Below are positions 44,579-53,665 of a stretch of 64,000 bases of DNA, one piece after another. The notes under the pieces are model-generated. The model was not told the DNA's origin, did no database searches, and saw nothing but the letters and a program-made list of their open reading frames with translations. The position numbers were made by a program, and so were the translations under genes. The DNA is from Geotoga petraea (GTDB lineage: Bacteria > Thermotogota > Thermotogae > Petrotogales > Petrotogaceae). Numbering within the stretch: position 1 is the stretch's first letter; each line of letters starts with the position of its first letter. The stretch lies in contig NZ_FMYV01000002.1 of the NCBI RefSeq assembly GCF_900102615.1, positions 267,952 to 331,951 of the forward strand. The letters are read 5' to 3'.

Positions 44579-45266
44579 TAAAAGACTCCTCTAATGATTG
44601 CATTATATTTTCTATATAAGATTCTGGTTCTATTTCATAAACTCCCATTTCTGTTTCAACTGTAATTTCATTTTCTTTTAATGAATCATCTTCTTTTATG
44701 ATAAAAGAGTCAGACATCATGCCTTCAAAAATGTGACCATATTTTTCAGACATTTTTGAATTCATTTTTAAAAGAACTTTTTTATAAGTACTCAATTTAT
44801 TTCTCAATTTTTGTAATATAAGATTAATCCATTGGGGCTTATTGAATATTTCGTTTTCCAAATATTTTCTTATAATGACTTTAATAGCTGCAACAGAAAA
44901 TTCGTTTGTATTCTCTATAAAGTAATCTATCTGTGATTGTACATTTTCAATACTATTATTAATATAATTTTTTAGCTCTTCAAGCTGATTTTCATAATTT
45001 TTTTGAAAATTTTCTTCAAGTTCTTTTTTCTTGATTTCATATATTTCATCTGTCTGTTTTTTTGCATCTTGTATAATTTCTTCAGCTTTTTTATTAGCTT
45101 TATTAATTATAGATTCTGCATTCTCATTCGCTTCTTTTATTTTTTTTAAAATTTCTTCGCTAATTTCATCAGATTCGTTTTTTAACTCTTTTAGCTCTTC
45201 ATTATTTATATCTATGGGAGAGTCGAGAACCACGTACTTGTTGTTAATTATCCTTTTATTAAACAA
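44565..45266 (-). CDS. fliH: Flagellar export regulator FliH
   Basis: A 233-residue protein fitting FliH, the FliI-binding stator-like subunit. A long coiled coil (about 25-105, ISEEILKKIKEANENAESII, AEEIIQDAKKQTDEI) precedes a C-terminal domain resembling the V/F-type ATPase E/delta subunits (about 110-233). FliH is poorly conserved, so the call rests on position between fliG and fliI and on this architecture. It overlaps fliG by 8 bases and fliI by 14. Confidence 0.85.
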   Translation of the reverse strand: MFNKRIINNKYVVLDSPIDINNEELKELKNESDEISEEILKKIKEANENAESIINKANKKAEEIIQDAKKQTDEIYEIKKKELEENFQKNYENQLEELKNYINNSIENVQSQIDYFIENTNEFSVAAIKVIIRKYLENEIFNKPQWINLILQKLRNKLSTYKKVLLKMNSKMSEKYGHIFEGMMSDSFIIKEDDSLKENEITVETEMGVYEIEPESYIENIMQSLEESFNEND

Positions 45267-46269
45267 TTAAATCTTCTCCTCCACCACCAGAAATTATAAT
45301 TTCTCCTGATTCTTCAAGCTTTCTGATTTCAGATACGATTCTTTGTTGAGCTTCGTCTACGTCTTTAACTCTTACTGGGCCCATAAATTCTAATTCTTCT
45401 TTTATAATTTGCGAAGCTCTATTTGACATGTTTTTATATATGATTTCTTTTACTTCATCAGAAGCGCCTTTTAAACTAAGCGTAAGATCTTTTTGATCAA
45501 CTTCTCTAAGAACTCTCTGAACCGCTCTATCATCAAGTTTAATAATATCCTCGAATACAAACATTCTTTTTCTAATTTCTTCAGAAAGCTTAGGATCCCT
45601 TTCAGAAAGTCTATCAAAAATATTTTTACTCACTACTCTATCTATACTATTCATTATTTCAGCCGATACTTCTATACCACCAACTTGAGAAAATGTTTGA
45701 ACAGTAAAAGAAGATAATCTGTCTTTCATTTTTGATTCCACTTCTTTTACTATATCCGGTGTTGCAGAATTCATAACAGAAATTCTTTTTATAACGTCAA
45801 CCTGAAATGATTCAGGCAAGTTAGCTATGATTTGTGATGAAGTACTTGGTGGTAAATAACATAATACCAAAGCAACTGTTTGAGGATGTTCATTTTGTAA
45901 CACATTAACCATTTGAGTTATATCAACCTTTTTCAAAAAGTCAAATGGTTTTACCTGTAAGTTTGAAACTAATCTTTCGATTATTTCCATTGCTCTTTCA
46001 GGGCCAAACGCTCTTTCTAAAAGTTGTTTTGCATAATCAACTCCGCCTTTGTTTATAAACTCTTTAACTTGTGCGTATTCAAAAAATTCATTCATTACAG
46101 ATTCTTTTAAACTTTCATCAACATTTTCTAAATTTGCTATTTCTAATGTCAATTGTTCCACATCATCATCATCTAATTTTTTTAATATATTTCCAGCATT
46201 TTCAGTGCCCATTAAAACTAATAAAATAGCAGATTTTTTAATTCCATTTAATTCTTTATTGTCAGCCAT
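45259..46269 (-). CDS. fliG: Flagellar motor switch protein FliG
   Basis: Rotor protein of the C-ring, 336 aa, that binds FliF at its N terminus and interacts with the MotA stator through its C-terminal domain. N-terminal KSAILLVLMGTENAGNILKKL, the EHPQTVALVL motif of the middle domain (about residues 118-127), and the C-terminal charged helix RAVQRVLREVDQKDLTLSLKG that contacts the stator. GGAGAG precedes the ATG. It lies 13 bases after fliF and overlaps fliH by 8. Confidence 0.96.
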   Translation of the reverse strand: MADNKELNGIKKSAILLVLMGTENAGNILKKLDDDDVEQLTLEIANLENVDESLKESVMNEFFEYAQVKEFINKGGVDYAKQLLERAFGPERAMEIIERLVSNLQVKPFDFLKKVDITQMVNVLQNEHPQTVALVLCYLPPSTSSQIIANLPESFQVDVIKRISVMNSATPDIVKEVESKMKDRLSSFTVQTFSQVGGIEVSAEIMNSIDRVVSKNIFDRLSERDPKLSEEIRKRMFVFEDIIKLDDRAVQRVLREVDQKDLTLSLKGASDEVKEIIYKNMSNRASQIIKEELEFMGPVRVKDVDEAQQRIVSEIRKLEESGEIIISGGGGEDLIV

Positions 46270-46282
46270 TTTTAATCTCTCC

Positions 46283-47827
46283 TTACTTGGAGTTTAACCA
46301 TAATTTTATTATCTCAGCCACATCATCCGGTCTTTTTTCCACTATGTCTTCCAATCTTCTTTGAGCTTCTTGTGAAGGTGTATACTCTTCAACTTCTTCT
46401 TCACTCTCAGAAACAAATTCTTGTACACGATCTTCAAGTTTTTTCTTTCTTTCTTCAATGAACTTGTATGTTCTTCTTCTTTTAAGAATTCTAGTGAAAA
46501 CATATAATAAGAAAGTAATTACTACCACTGATATTATTATTGTTATTATCATTATTATTCTTCTATTTCTTTGATCTAATTGTTCTTGATATTGAGCTCT
46601 TTGAGTTTCTGCCGTCCTGTTAAAAGCCATAGAAAGTATTGTTATATTTTGATCTGTTGTACCAACTGCTGTTGAAACAGCTTTATTGATTTGAGCTCTC
46701 AATTCATCTGTTTCGGTAATATTTGCATTTGCAAAATCTATAAAAACTGTTATGCTTTTATCAGAAATATCTCCAGATTTATCTTGGACAGTTTTTTTGT
46801 ATATTTCGTTAACATCGTAGTTTCTAATAGTGTTACTACTACTATAAAATTGTCCTGTACTTTCTTGAGTTTCATATGTAAAAGGAGGTATATTTGATGT
46901 AGTCCCAGGCGCAGCCCCGCTGCTACCTGAAGAAGAACTCTCTGTTTGAGTTTGTTCTGACAATACTATTCCATTTTCATCAACCACAGGCTCAACTGTT
47001 CTTGCTTCTTCTTCTAATTTTTCCCAATTCAAATTTATTTCAGAAATAACAACAACATTTCCTAAACCAAAAACTGATTGCAAATTTTGCTCAACTTTTT
47101 TTGAGTAATATTCTTCTATTTCCGCTTTTAATTGAAATTTGGAGTCGGCACTACCAATTTCAGAATTACTCAATTGATCTGTTAGGTTGTTAGAAAAATT
47201 GTCTACAACTTTTACATTTTCTTGAGTCAGTCCTTGAACAGAACCTGTTAAAAAATTAACTATTCCTTTTACTTGTTCTTTCTTCATAGTATAACCATTT
47301 TCCAGCATTAGGAGAACAGAAGCTTTTGCAATTGAGTTTTCATCTACTTGATAATATGTTCTCGGTGGAATAACTAAATGTACTTTAGCATATTCTACAC
47401 CTGACATAGAAGAAATAGTATTAGATAATTCTCCCTCTAAGGCAATTTGATAATTTACTTGCTTGTCATAACTGGTTGCTCCAAACCCTTGATTTTGAAG
47501 AAGTTCATAACCTTGATTAGTTCCCCCAAGAACCCCTTGAGTAGCCAATCTCATTCTCAATTCTTGAACATTACCATAATCTACATAAATTGATCCATTA
47601 GGATTTACATTATATTTTATTCCCATTTCTTCAAGTGTATTTATTATTCTACCACCATTTGCCTCAGTTACACCACCCATCAAAAATTTATAAGTTATTC
47701 TTGTTGAAAGAATAACTGTGATAATAATAATAAGTAATATGGCAGAAGCTATCGAAATATAGATAGTTTTTCTATTTTTATCTTGGTTATTCCACCATTT
47801 CTGTATTCTTTCAATAATTTCACCCAT
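46283..47827 (-). CDS. fliF: Flagellar MS-ring protein FliF
   Basis: Membrane ring of the basal body and housing for the export gate, 514 aa. TM1 at about 22-44, the YscJ-like ring-building domains (NGSIYVDYGNVQELRMRLAT, ALEGELSNTISSMSGVEYAKVHLVIP), a Ser/Gly-rich linker near 300-312 and TM2 near 425-447. The C-terminal cytoplasmic tail (RRLEDIVEKRPDDVAEIIKL) is the FliG-binding site. GAGGGG precedes the ATG. It follows the transglycosylase-like gene by 15 bases. Confidence 0.95.
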   Translation of the reverse strand: MGEIIERIQKWWNNQDKNRKTIYISIASAILLIIIITVILSTRITYKFLMGGVTEANGGRIINTLEEMGIKYNVNPNGSIYVDYGNVQELRMRLATQGVLGGTNQGYELLQNQGFGATSYDKQVNYQIALEGELSNTISSMSGVEYAKVHLVIPPRTYYQVDENSIAKASVLLMLENGYTMKKEQVKGIVNFLTGSVQGLTQENVKVVDNFSNNLTDQLSNSEIGSADSKFQLKAEIEEYYSKKVEQNLQSVFGLGNVVVISEINLNWEKLEEEARTVEPVVDENGIVLSEQTQTESSSSGSSGAAPGTTSNIPPFTYETQESTGQFYSSSNTIRNYDVNEIYKKTVQDKSGDISDKSITVFIDFANANITETDELRAQINKAVSTAVGTTDQNITILSMAFNRTAETQRAQYQEQLDQRNRRIIMIITIIISVVVITFLLYVFTRILKRRRTYKFIEERKKKLEDRVQEFVSESEEEVEEYTPSQEAQRRLEDIVEKRPDDVAEIIKLWLNSK

Positions 47828-47842
47828 TTAAATTAACCCCTC

Positions 47843-48829
47843 TCAATAAATTTGTAACTCAAAAGATATAGTTTTATTAAATAATTCATAACCAACAAAA
47901 CTCTTTATATTGGAAATAAGAAAACCTGCACCAAAATATGCAGAATTATTTTTTATATCCATTTTGAATATAAAATAATCTCCCAATTTTTTTTGAAAAT
48001 ATAGTTGATTTTCATTATTAAATTTTATTACAAAATATTCCCATGGAAGACCTAACCTTATCACACCGTTAAAATTATTCAATCCATAAGCAAAATTTGT
48101 CCTCGGATAATATAAAAACGAGTAGTCTAAATTCATTTCACTTTTTATTATACCATCATTTTTAATAATATTTGTGTTTAGAGATGTGTATAATTCCATT
48201 TTTCTATATGCTATATTATAATAGAAATCTGTTTTCAGTTCATTACCTATAAAATCAATTGAAACCCCATAAACTTGCGGTGAATAAATACCTGTATTTT
48301 GATAATTTTCTTGAGCTTTTTTTACTTTTAAATAGTATAATTCTCCAGAATCAGTCATTCCCTTATTTTTAATTGTTCCGGGCCCATCATGATAAGCAGC
48401 AATTTGTTTTTTTTCTTCACCAAAAATTCTTCTCAAATATCCATGATATTCTAAAGCCCCTTTTAAATTATCATATGGATCAAAAAGATTGTATACGTAT
48501 AGGTCTTCTGCTGTCATATATTTCATTTGAAGCAAACCAATAGCATTCGATGAAGAAATCGCATGGGTGTAATAATTTGATTCCACTTGCAGTTGACCTC
48601 CAATTAAATCTCTCTCTTGAGACCAAACTGTTTTTAAAATATCCTTTGATTCCATAACTTGATATTTATCTACCATACCTAACTCTAAGTGTAAATTTTT
48701 ATCTGTGTTAAAAGTATAATCAAAATAAGCCCCTGGCTTTAAAAATAAACGGTTGTATTGATTTATTTCAGCAAATATGTTTAAAGAAATGAGAAGCATA
48801 AAAATGATGATGAACGTCTTTTTCATCAT
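47843..48829 (-). CDS. Secreted lytic-transglycosylase-like (SLT) protein with C-terminal beta domain
   Basis: Peptidoglycan-cleaving candidate of about 328 aa. Signal segment (residues 1-20). The SLT fold is seen in GGQLQVESNYY (catalytic glutamate, about residue 83), SNAIGLLQMKYMTAEDL and the late QIAAYHDGPG. The last ~140 residues alternate beta-like strands (YGVSIDFIGNELKTDFYYN, FAYGLNNFNGVIRLGLPWEY) ending in an aromatic residue, as in outer-membrane barrels. Start 48829 (or 48826) is set by GGAGGG just upstream. It is first before fliF, so it may open the wall for the flagellum; that is inference. Confidence 0.75.
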   Translation of the reverse strand: MMKKTFIIIFMLLISLNIFAEINQYNRLFLKPGAYFDYTFNTDKNLHLELGMVDKYQVMESKDILKTVWSQERDLIGGQLQVESNYYTHAISSSNAIGLLQMKYMTAEDLYVYNLFDPYDNLKGALEYHGYLRRIFGEEKKQIAAYHDGPGTIKNKGMTDSGELYYLKVKKAQENYQNTGIYSPQVYGVSIDFIGNELKTDFYYNIAYRKMELYTSLNTNIIKNDGIIKSEMNLDYSFLYYPRTNFAYGLNNFNGVIRLGLPWEYFVIKFNNENQLYFQKKLGDYFIFKMDIKNNSAYFGAGFLISNIKSFVGYELFNKTISFELQIY

Positions 48830-48894
48830 AGTACCCTCCATAACAAAAACAAGATACAATAGAATTTTTCTATTGTATCATGAATTTATAAAAA

Positions 48895-49728
48895 TTATAT
48901 ATCATCTATTAATTCCATTATAATTGAAGCTATTTTTTCCCCTGTCCTATTTGCTACTGAAATAACATCTTCAGCTGTAACTTCTTCTAATCCTTCTGCA
49001 ATTGCCATATCAGTTATAGCTGAAAATCCTAATATTTCCATTCCTGCATGTCTAGCAACGATCACTTCTGGAACTGTTGACATTCCAACTAAATCAGCTC
49101 CAAAATTTCTCATCATCCTTAATTCTGCAGGCGTTTCAAAAGTGGGACCTGATATTCCAAGGTACACACCAGTAAATATAGGTTCTCCAATTTTTTTTGC
49201 TGATTTAATGGCTAAGTCGATCAATCTTTTTGAGTAAACTTCACTCATATCTGGAAATCTTGGTCCCCATTCTTCATTGTTTTCACCTAACAAAGGGTTG
49301 TCTCCCATAAAATTAATTTGATCAGTTATTAAACAAGGTTTACCTTTTTCAAAATTAGGATTCATACCACCAGCTGCATTAGTAACAATGAAAGTTTTTA
49401 TTCCTAATTCTTGCATTACTCTTGTGGGAAATGTAACTTCTTTCATTGTGTATCCTTCATAGTAATGAAATCTCCCATTCATCAGCATAACATTTTTGTT
49501 TTTCATCTTACCAAAAATAAGTTCTCCTTTATGACCAGGTGCTGTTGAAACTGGGAAATTTGGAATTTCATTATAACCAATTGATTTTGAATCTGTCAAA
49601 GAATCTGCTATACCTTGTAAACCACTTCCTAATACTATAGCAATTTCAGGCTCAATATTAACTTTTCCTTTTAAAAATTCTGCAGCTTCTTTAACTTTTT
49701 CTACATATTCTTTCATTTTATAAGACAT
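48895..49728 (-). CDS. punA: Purine-nucleoside phosphorylase (PNP family 2)
   Basis: Phosphorolysis of inosine and guanosine to the free base and ribose 1-phosphate. Motifs: IVLGSGLQGIADSL (residues 30-43), STAPGHKGELIFGKMKNKNV with the phosphate-site histidine, MNGRFHYYEGY, FIVTNAAGGMNPNF (about 112-125) and the base-binding LVGMSTVPEVIVARH (about 212-226). Length 277 aa is typical of the trimeric class. It lies 14 bases after hpt, forming a purine-salvage pair. The flagellar unit follows after about 65 bases. Confidence 0.94.
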   Translation of the reverse strand: MSYKMKEYVEKVKEAAEFLKGKVNIEPEIAIVLGSGLQGIADSLTDSKSIGYNEIPNFPVSTAPGHKGELIFGKMKNKNVMLMNGRFHYYEGYTMKEVTFPTRVMQELGIKTFIVTNAAGGMNPNFEKGKPCLITDQINFMGDNPLLGENNEEWGPRFPDMSEVYSKRLIDLAIKSAKKIGEPIFTGVYLGISGPTFETPAELRMMRNFGADLVGMSTVPEVIVARHAGMEILGFSAITDMAIAEGLEEVTAEDVISVANRTGEKIASIIMELIDDI

Positions 49729-49742
49729 TTTTATTCCTCCTT

Positions 49743-50255
49743 TTATTCTATATATCCTATGTAAGGGAGATTTCTATATTTTTCATCATAGTCTAAACCA
49801 TAGCCTATTATAAAATAATCGCCTATGTCAAAACCCGGAAATTTCACATTTATCCCGTGAGGATGAACATTTTTTACAACTATTGAAGCTATTTCTATGG
49901 ACGCTGGATTTTGTCTCTCCAAATATTTAATTATATATTTTAGAGTATTTCCTGTGTCTACTACATCTTCAACAATTATCACATGTTTTCCTTCTAAAGA
50001 TTCTTCAACCCAACTTTTTACTTTAATTCTACCAGTAGTATTAGTTCCAGAATAACTAGATACTTGAATGAAATTATATAGTACATTCATATCTATTCTT
50101 TTCACTAAATCAGAATAAAAGTTAATAGAACCCTTCAAAACGCATAAAGCAACTATTTCATCAGTTTTATCTTTATAGTGATCAGTTATTTTTTCCCCAA
50201 GTTCTTTCACCTTTAAATTTAACTCTTCTTCAGATATTAGAGTTTTTATAGCCAT
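49743..50255 (-). CDS. hpt: Hypoxanthine phosphoribosyltransferase
   Basis: Salvages hypoxanthine/guanine to IMP/GMP with PRPP. PRPP-binding motif VIIVEDVVDTGNTLKYI (about residues 93-109) and the flap region SSYSGTNTTGR are present, as is the base-site YFIIGYGLDYDEKYRNLP. Length 170 aa is normal. Together with punA it forms a complete nucleoside-to-nucleotide salvage route. GGGAGG precedes the ATG, and birA ends 12 bases upstream. Confidence 0.95.
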   Translation of the reverse strand: MAIKTLISEEELNLKVKELGEKITDHYKDKTDEIVALCVLKGSINFYSDLVKRIDMNVLYNFIQVSSYSGTNTTGRIKVKSWVEESLEGKHVIIVEDVVDTGNTLKYIIKYLERQNPASIEIASIVVKNVHPHGINVKFPGFDIGDYFIIGYGLDYDEKYRNLPYIGYIE

Positions 50256-50267
50256 TTTATACCTCCC

Positions 50268-50999
50268 TTATTTCTGTAAACTTATGTCTCCTGCATATAA
50301 TTTTTTTTCATTGTTATTTTTATCTTTAATTAAAACATAATCTGGAGTTATTTCTATCACTCGAGCTGTTTCTGTTGAATCATTAAATTTTACGCTTACA
50401 ATATCCCCCTTTTTTATGTTTAACCTTTCCAACCATTTTTTTGTGATAATTGATACTGATTTATCTTTTAAATACTTTATATAATACGAATTATAAGCCC
50501 TGTGATTTATTTCATATAATAATTTTTCTAATTTAGCTTCTCTACCTATTAATTCTTTCAATGATACTGCTATATCTCTTAATTCATATGGAATTTCATT
50601 GTTAACATTCATCCCTACGCCAACAATAATAGCTTCCGGTTTTTTACTTTTTATAATACCTTCAGAAGCAATTCCACAAATTTTTTTGTCATCAACCAAT
50701 ATATCATTTGGCCATTTAATCTTTGCCTTTATGTTATATTTAGTCAAAACATCATAAATAGAAAGCGAAAAAATTCTAACATAATGCCATGGATTCATAG
50801 GTCTTTTTGAAGGTTTAAACAAAACTGAATACCATAAACCACCTTTATCTGAATACCAATAATTTCCTCTTCTTCCATAACCTTCAGTTTGCTTTTTTGC
50901 AACTACCACTGTTTCTGAAGGAAAATTTTTATAATTCCTTTTTAAATAAGCATTAGTTGAATCAACAGTGTATAATTCAATTGTTCGGTCTCCTATCAT
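50268..50999 (-). CDS. birA: Biotin-[acetyl-CoA-carboxylase] ligase (no DNA-binding domain)
   Basis: Activates biotin with ATP and attaches it to carrier proteins. The catalytic motif GYGRRGNYWYSDKGGLW (residues 41-57) is the biotinyl-5'-AMP loop, and KWPNDILVDDKKICGIASEG follows. The C-terminal SH3-like domain is present (VSVKFNDSTETARVIEI). The N-terminal winged helix of bifunctional BirA is absent, so it is not a repressor. First gene of the birA-hpt-punA unit; possible promoter boxes lie in the 51000-51080 divergent region. Confidence 0.92.
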   Translation of the reverse strand: MIGDRTIELYTVDSTNAYLKRNYKNFPSETVVVAKKQTEGYGRRGNYWYSDKGGLWYSVLFKPSKRPMNPWHYVRIFSLSIYDVLTKYNIKAKIKWPNDILVDDKKICGIASEGIIKSKKPEAIIVGVGMNVNNEIPYELRDIAVSLKELIGREAKLEKLLYEINHRAYNSYYIKYLKDKSVSIITKKWLERLNIKKGDIVSVKFNDSTETARVIEITPDYVLIKDKNNNEKKLYAGDISLQK

Positions 51000-51184
51000 A
51001 TGAACACCCTTTTTTACTTGTAGCTTTTTTTATATAAATTATAACATAATCATTTTATAATCTTGAATATATTTATATAAAATTAATTTTTATTGGTATA
51101 CCATAATAATAAATTTTCATTCTATTCAATATTACTTTAAAATGATATAATATAATCTGATTTAAGTATAGAAAGGAGAGTCCC

Positions 51185-52285
51185 ATGTCTTTATTAAAAA
51201 TAGAAAATGTTAAAACAAGAGAAAGGTTTGTACGTTTTGAATATATTTTAACTATACTATTTGTTTTGTTAATGGTTATAGGATACTTTGCAGTTAAATC
51301 ATCTACACTTAATTCATATTTAGAAGGTACTGAGCAAAGACAATTATTTTTTTATATTATTGGATCAATTTCTTTTTTTATTATTTTATTTCTTCCAGAA
51401 AGAACCATAAAAACTCTTATCCCAACTTTATTCTTTGTATTATTTTTCCTTTTAATAGCCGTATTGATAATTGGAGATGAAACAAAAGGTGCACGAAGAT
51501 GGCTCAACATTGGAACCTTTGGAATTCAACCATCAGAATTTTTTAAATTATCATTAATTCTATATTTATCAAAAGTTTTATCAGATAATTCAAAAACAAA
51601 TTACTATCTTGTTTCTTTAATCACTATTATGTCTGCTGGACTTATATACTTAGAACCAGACTTAGGTACAACACTAATCATAATTATGATTTGGTTTGTT
51701 TTCACTTTCTTGAGTGGTAAGTTTGAAGTCCTATGGAGAATTATACTTTTTTTGGGAGCAGCTTTAGCACCTTTAGCTTTTTTAATTATGGAGGACTATC
51801 AAAGAGGAAGAATAATTGGATTTATGTTTCCAAATCTTTATTCCGATTTTTCATATAATACCACTCAGTCGATTAGAGCAATTGCTTCAGGAGGGATTAC
51901 TGGGACTGGTTATATGAACGGATATATGAATTTGGGTAATTTTGTGCCTGAAGATCATACTGATTTTATTATTTCAGTAATTGGGGAAGAATTTGGATTT
52001 ATTGGCATTTTTTCTATAATATTTACGTATTTTTTGATAATATGGAGATTGTATAGAGGTTATAAAATGAGTTATGATATTTTTTGGAAATACTTTTACG
52101 CAGGGGCTAGTTTTTTGATTTTTTTTCATGTTTTTGAAAACATTGGTATGAATCTTGGAATAATGCCTGTTACTGGCATCCCATTACCAATGATTTCTAA
52201 TGGGGGTAGCACTATCATTACTTATTCATTGCTTCTTGGGTTAGCTGTAAAAGGGATGATGTTAAACAAAAATTTAAAGAGGTGA
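51185..52285 (+). CDS. rodA: SEDS-family peptidoglycan glycosyltransferase, RodA-like
   Basis: Polytopic membrane protein (366 aa, about 10 TM helices) that polymerises lipid II with a partner class B PBP. SEDS motifs: RWLNIGTFGIQPSEFFKLSL (about residues 100-119), YLEPDLGTTLI with the catalytic aspartate, FVPEDHTDFIISVIGEEFGFIG, and GIPLPMISNGGSTIITYSLLLG. No mre or PBP genes are adjacent, so RodA versus FtsW rests on length and motif detail. GGAGAG precedes the ATG. It leads a plus-strand run with ftcD-like and rlmH. Confidence 0.9.
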   Translation: MSLLKIENVKTRERFVRFEYILTILFVLLMVIGYFAVKSSTLNSYLEGTEQRQLFFYIIGSISFFIILFLPERTIKTLIPTLFFVLFFLLIAVLIIGDETKGARRWLNIGTFGIQPSEFFKLSLILYLSKVLSDNSKTNYYLVSLITIMSAGLIYLEPDLGTTLIIIMIWFVFTFLSGKFEVLWRIILFLGAALAPLAFLIMEDYQRGRIIGFMFPNLYSDFSYNTTQSIRAIASGGITGTGYMNGYMNLGNFVPEDHTDFIISVIGEEFGFIGIFSIIFTYFLIIWRLYRGYKMSYDIFWKYFYAGASFLIFFHVFENIGMNLGIMPVTGIPLPMISNGGSTIITYSLLLGLAVKGMMLNKNLKR

Positions 52286-52293
52286 GTTTTTTA

Positions 52294-53172
52294 ATGAAGT
52301 TATTGGGAGCTGTACCTAATATTTCTGAAGGAAGAAATAAAGAACTTATAGATGAAATAGTTAAATTAGCAGAAAAGTATGACAACATTTGGATTTTAAG
52401 TACAAACATGGATGAATATTATAATAGAACTATGCTTTCTATTGCTGGTAAACCTATATGTGTTGAAAACTTTTTGTTTGATTTAACAGAGTTTTGTTCT
52501 AATAATATTGATTTAAATAAGCATAAAGGAGAGCATCCAAGGATCGGAGCTGTAGATGTAATACCTCTTATTCCAATTATGGATGTTTCTGAAAAAGAAG
52601 CAAGTGAAATTGCGGATAGATTGTCAAAAAGAATTTCTAATGACTTAAATATCCCAATTTATTCTTATGAAAAATCTACTAATAAAAATATCAGAAAACA
52701 TATAAGCTATATAAGAAAGGGAGGATTTGAATCATTAAAGGAAAAAATGAAAGACGAAAACTGGAAACCCGATTACGGACCAGATAAACCCCACCCAAAG
52801 TCTGGAGCTACTATAGTTGGTGTTCGAGATTTTCTAATTAATCTTGATTTTTATATAAATTCAAAAAACAGATGGTTTGCAGAACAAATCAGAAGAGAGT
52901 TAATTATGGAAATACCGGGTTCATTCTTCTTGGATAAAAAATCAGATAAAAAATATGTTATTTCTGTAAATGCATCTGTAAATGATGTCAATTTAATTGA
53001 TCTTTACTTCAACATAAGAAAAATAATAGAACATTTTGAATGTGAACTTGAAAAAATAGAAATTCCTACACCATTAACCTCTTCAATTTTAGTTAATGCT
53101 TTTGGACAGATTACTGGTTCAAAGATTGAAAATGCTAAAACTATTGAAGAAATGATTATTAAAAGCTTATGA
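52294..53172 (+). CDS. Glutamate formimidoyltransferase (FTCD N-terminal type)
   Basis: Formimidoyltransferase-like protein of about 292 aa covering both FTCD transferase subdomains. Family motifs: AVPNISEGRN (residues 5-14), HPRIGAVDVIPLIPI (about 81-95) with the catalytic histidine, and GPDKPHPKSGATIVGVRDFLIN (about 162-183). The cyclodeaminase domain is absent, as in many bacteria. The start at ATG 52294 is set by GAGGTGA nine bases upstream; an in-frame GTG at 52282 sits on that site. It overlaps rlmH by 4 bases. It may link folate and histidine-derived one-carbon units. Confidence 0.88.
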   Translation: MKLLGAVPNISEGRNKELIDEIVKLAEKYDNIWILSTNMDEYYNRTMLSIAGKPICVENFLFDLTEFCSNNIDLNKHKGEHPRIGAVDVIPLIPIMDVSEKEASEIADRLSKRISNDLNIPIYSYEKSTNKNIRKHISYIRKGGFESLKEKMKDENWKPDYGPDKPHPKSGATIVGVRDFLINLDFYINSKNRWFAEQIRRELIMEIPGSFFLDKKSDKKYVISVNASVNDVNLIDLYFNIRKIIEHFECELEKIEIPTPLTSSILVNAFGQITGSKIENAKTIEEMIIKSL

Positions 53173-53636
53173 AGTTTAGAATTATTTACACAGGGGATAT
53201 AAAAACAAAGTTTATAAAAAAAGGCATTGATCAGTATAAAAAATGGAATGAAAGGTTTTTTAACATAGATTATGTTTGTCTGCCTCTAACTAAAAATCTT
53301 GGGAAAATTAGTGATAAAGATTATAAACAAAAGGATTTTCAAAATTATAAGAAATATTTATCTAATTCAACGAACATAATTTTAGATGAAAGAGGAAAAT
53401 TAATCGATTCAGTTGATTTTTCAAATAAAATTGAAAATTTCAAAACTTATAACAGAAAAGACATAAACTTTATTATCGGTGGCCCTCTTGGCCATAGTGA
53501 AGATATTTACAAGTATTCAGATTTTACCTTATCATTATCTACAATGACTTTTACCCACGAAATGGCAGTTTTACTGATTTCAGAACAAATATATAGGGCA
53601 AATAAAATATTAAATAACGAAAAATATCATTATTAA
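53169..53636 (+). CDS. rlmH: 23S rRNA (pseudouridine1915-N3)-methyltransferase RlmH
   Basis: SPOUT-class methyltransferase (155 aa) for the conserved pseudouridine in helix 69. The SAM-binding trefoil-knot motifs are FIIGGPLGHSEDIY (about residues 99-112) and SLSTMTFTHEMAVLLISEQIYRA (about 121-143), the RlmH signature. The ATGA overlap with the previous gene indicates translational coupling. It ends at a palindromic terminator shared with the convergent carboxypeptidase gene. Confidence 0.95.
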   Translation: MKFRIIYTGDIKTKFIKKGIDQYKKWNERFFNIDYVCLPLTKNLGKISDKDYKQKDFQNYKKYLSNSTNIILDERGKLIDSVDFSNKIENFKTYNRKDINFIIGGPLGHSEDIYKYSDFTLSLSTMTFTHEMAVLLISEQIYRANKILNNEKYHY

Positions 53637-53665
53637 GAGGCAGTTTAAGCTGCCTCTTAATTTAT
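53633..53665. terminator. Bidirectional hairpin between rlmH and M32 gene
   Basis: Perfect inverted repeat TTAAGAGGCAG (53633-53643) and CTGCCTCTTAA (53650-53660) with a six-base loop. T/A-rich flanks are short on both sides, so efficiency is uncertain. Confidence 0.65.

Noticed and set aside
51094..51103. Palindrome TGGTATACCA in the birA/rodA divergent region as a biotin operator
   Set aside because: Only 10 bp with no extension; the BirA here lacks a DNA-binding domain and no biotin genes are adjacent.
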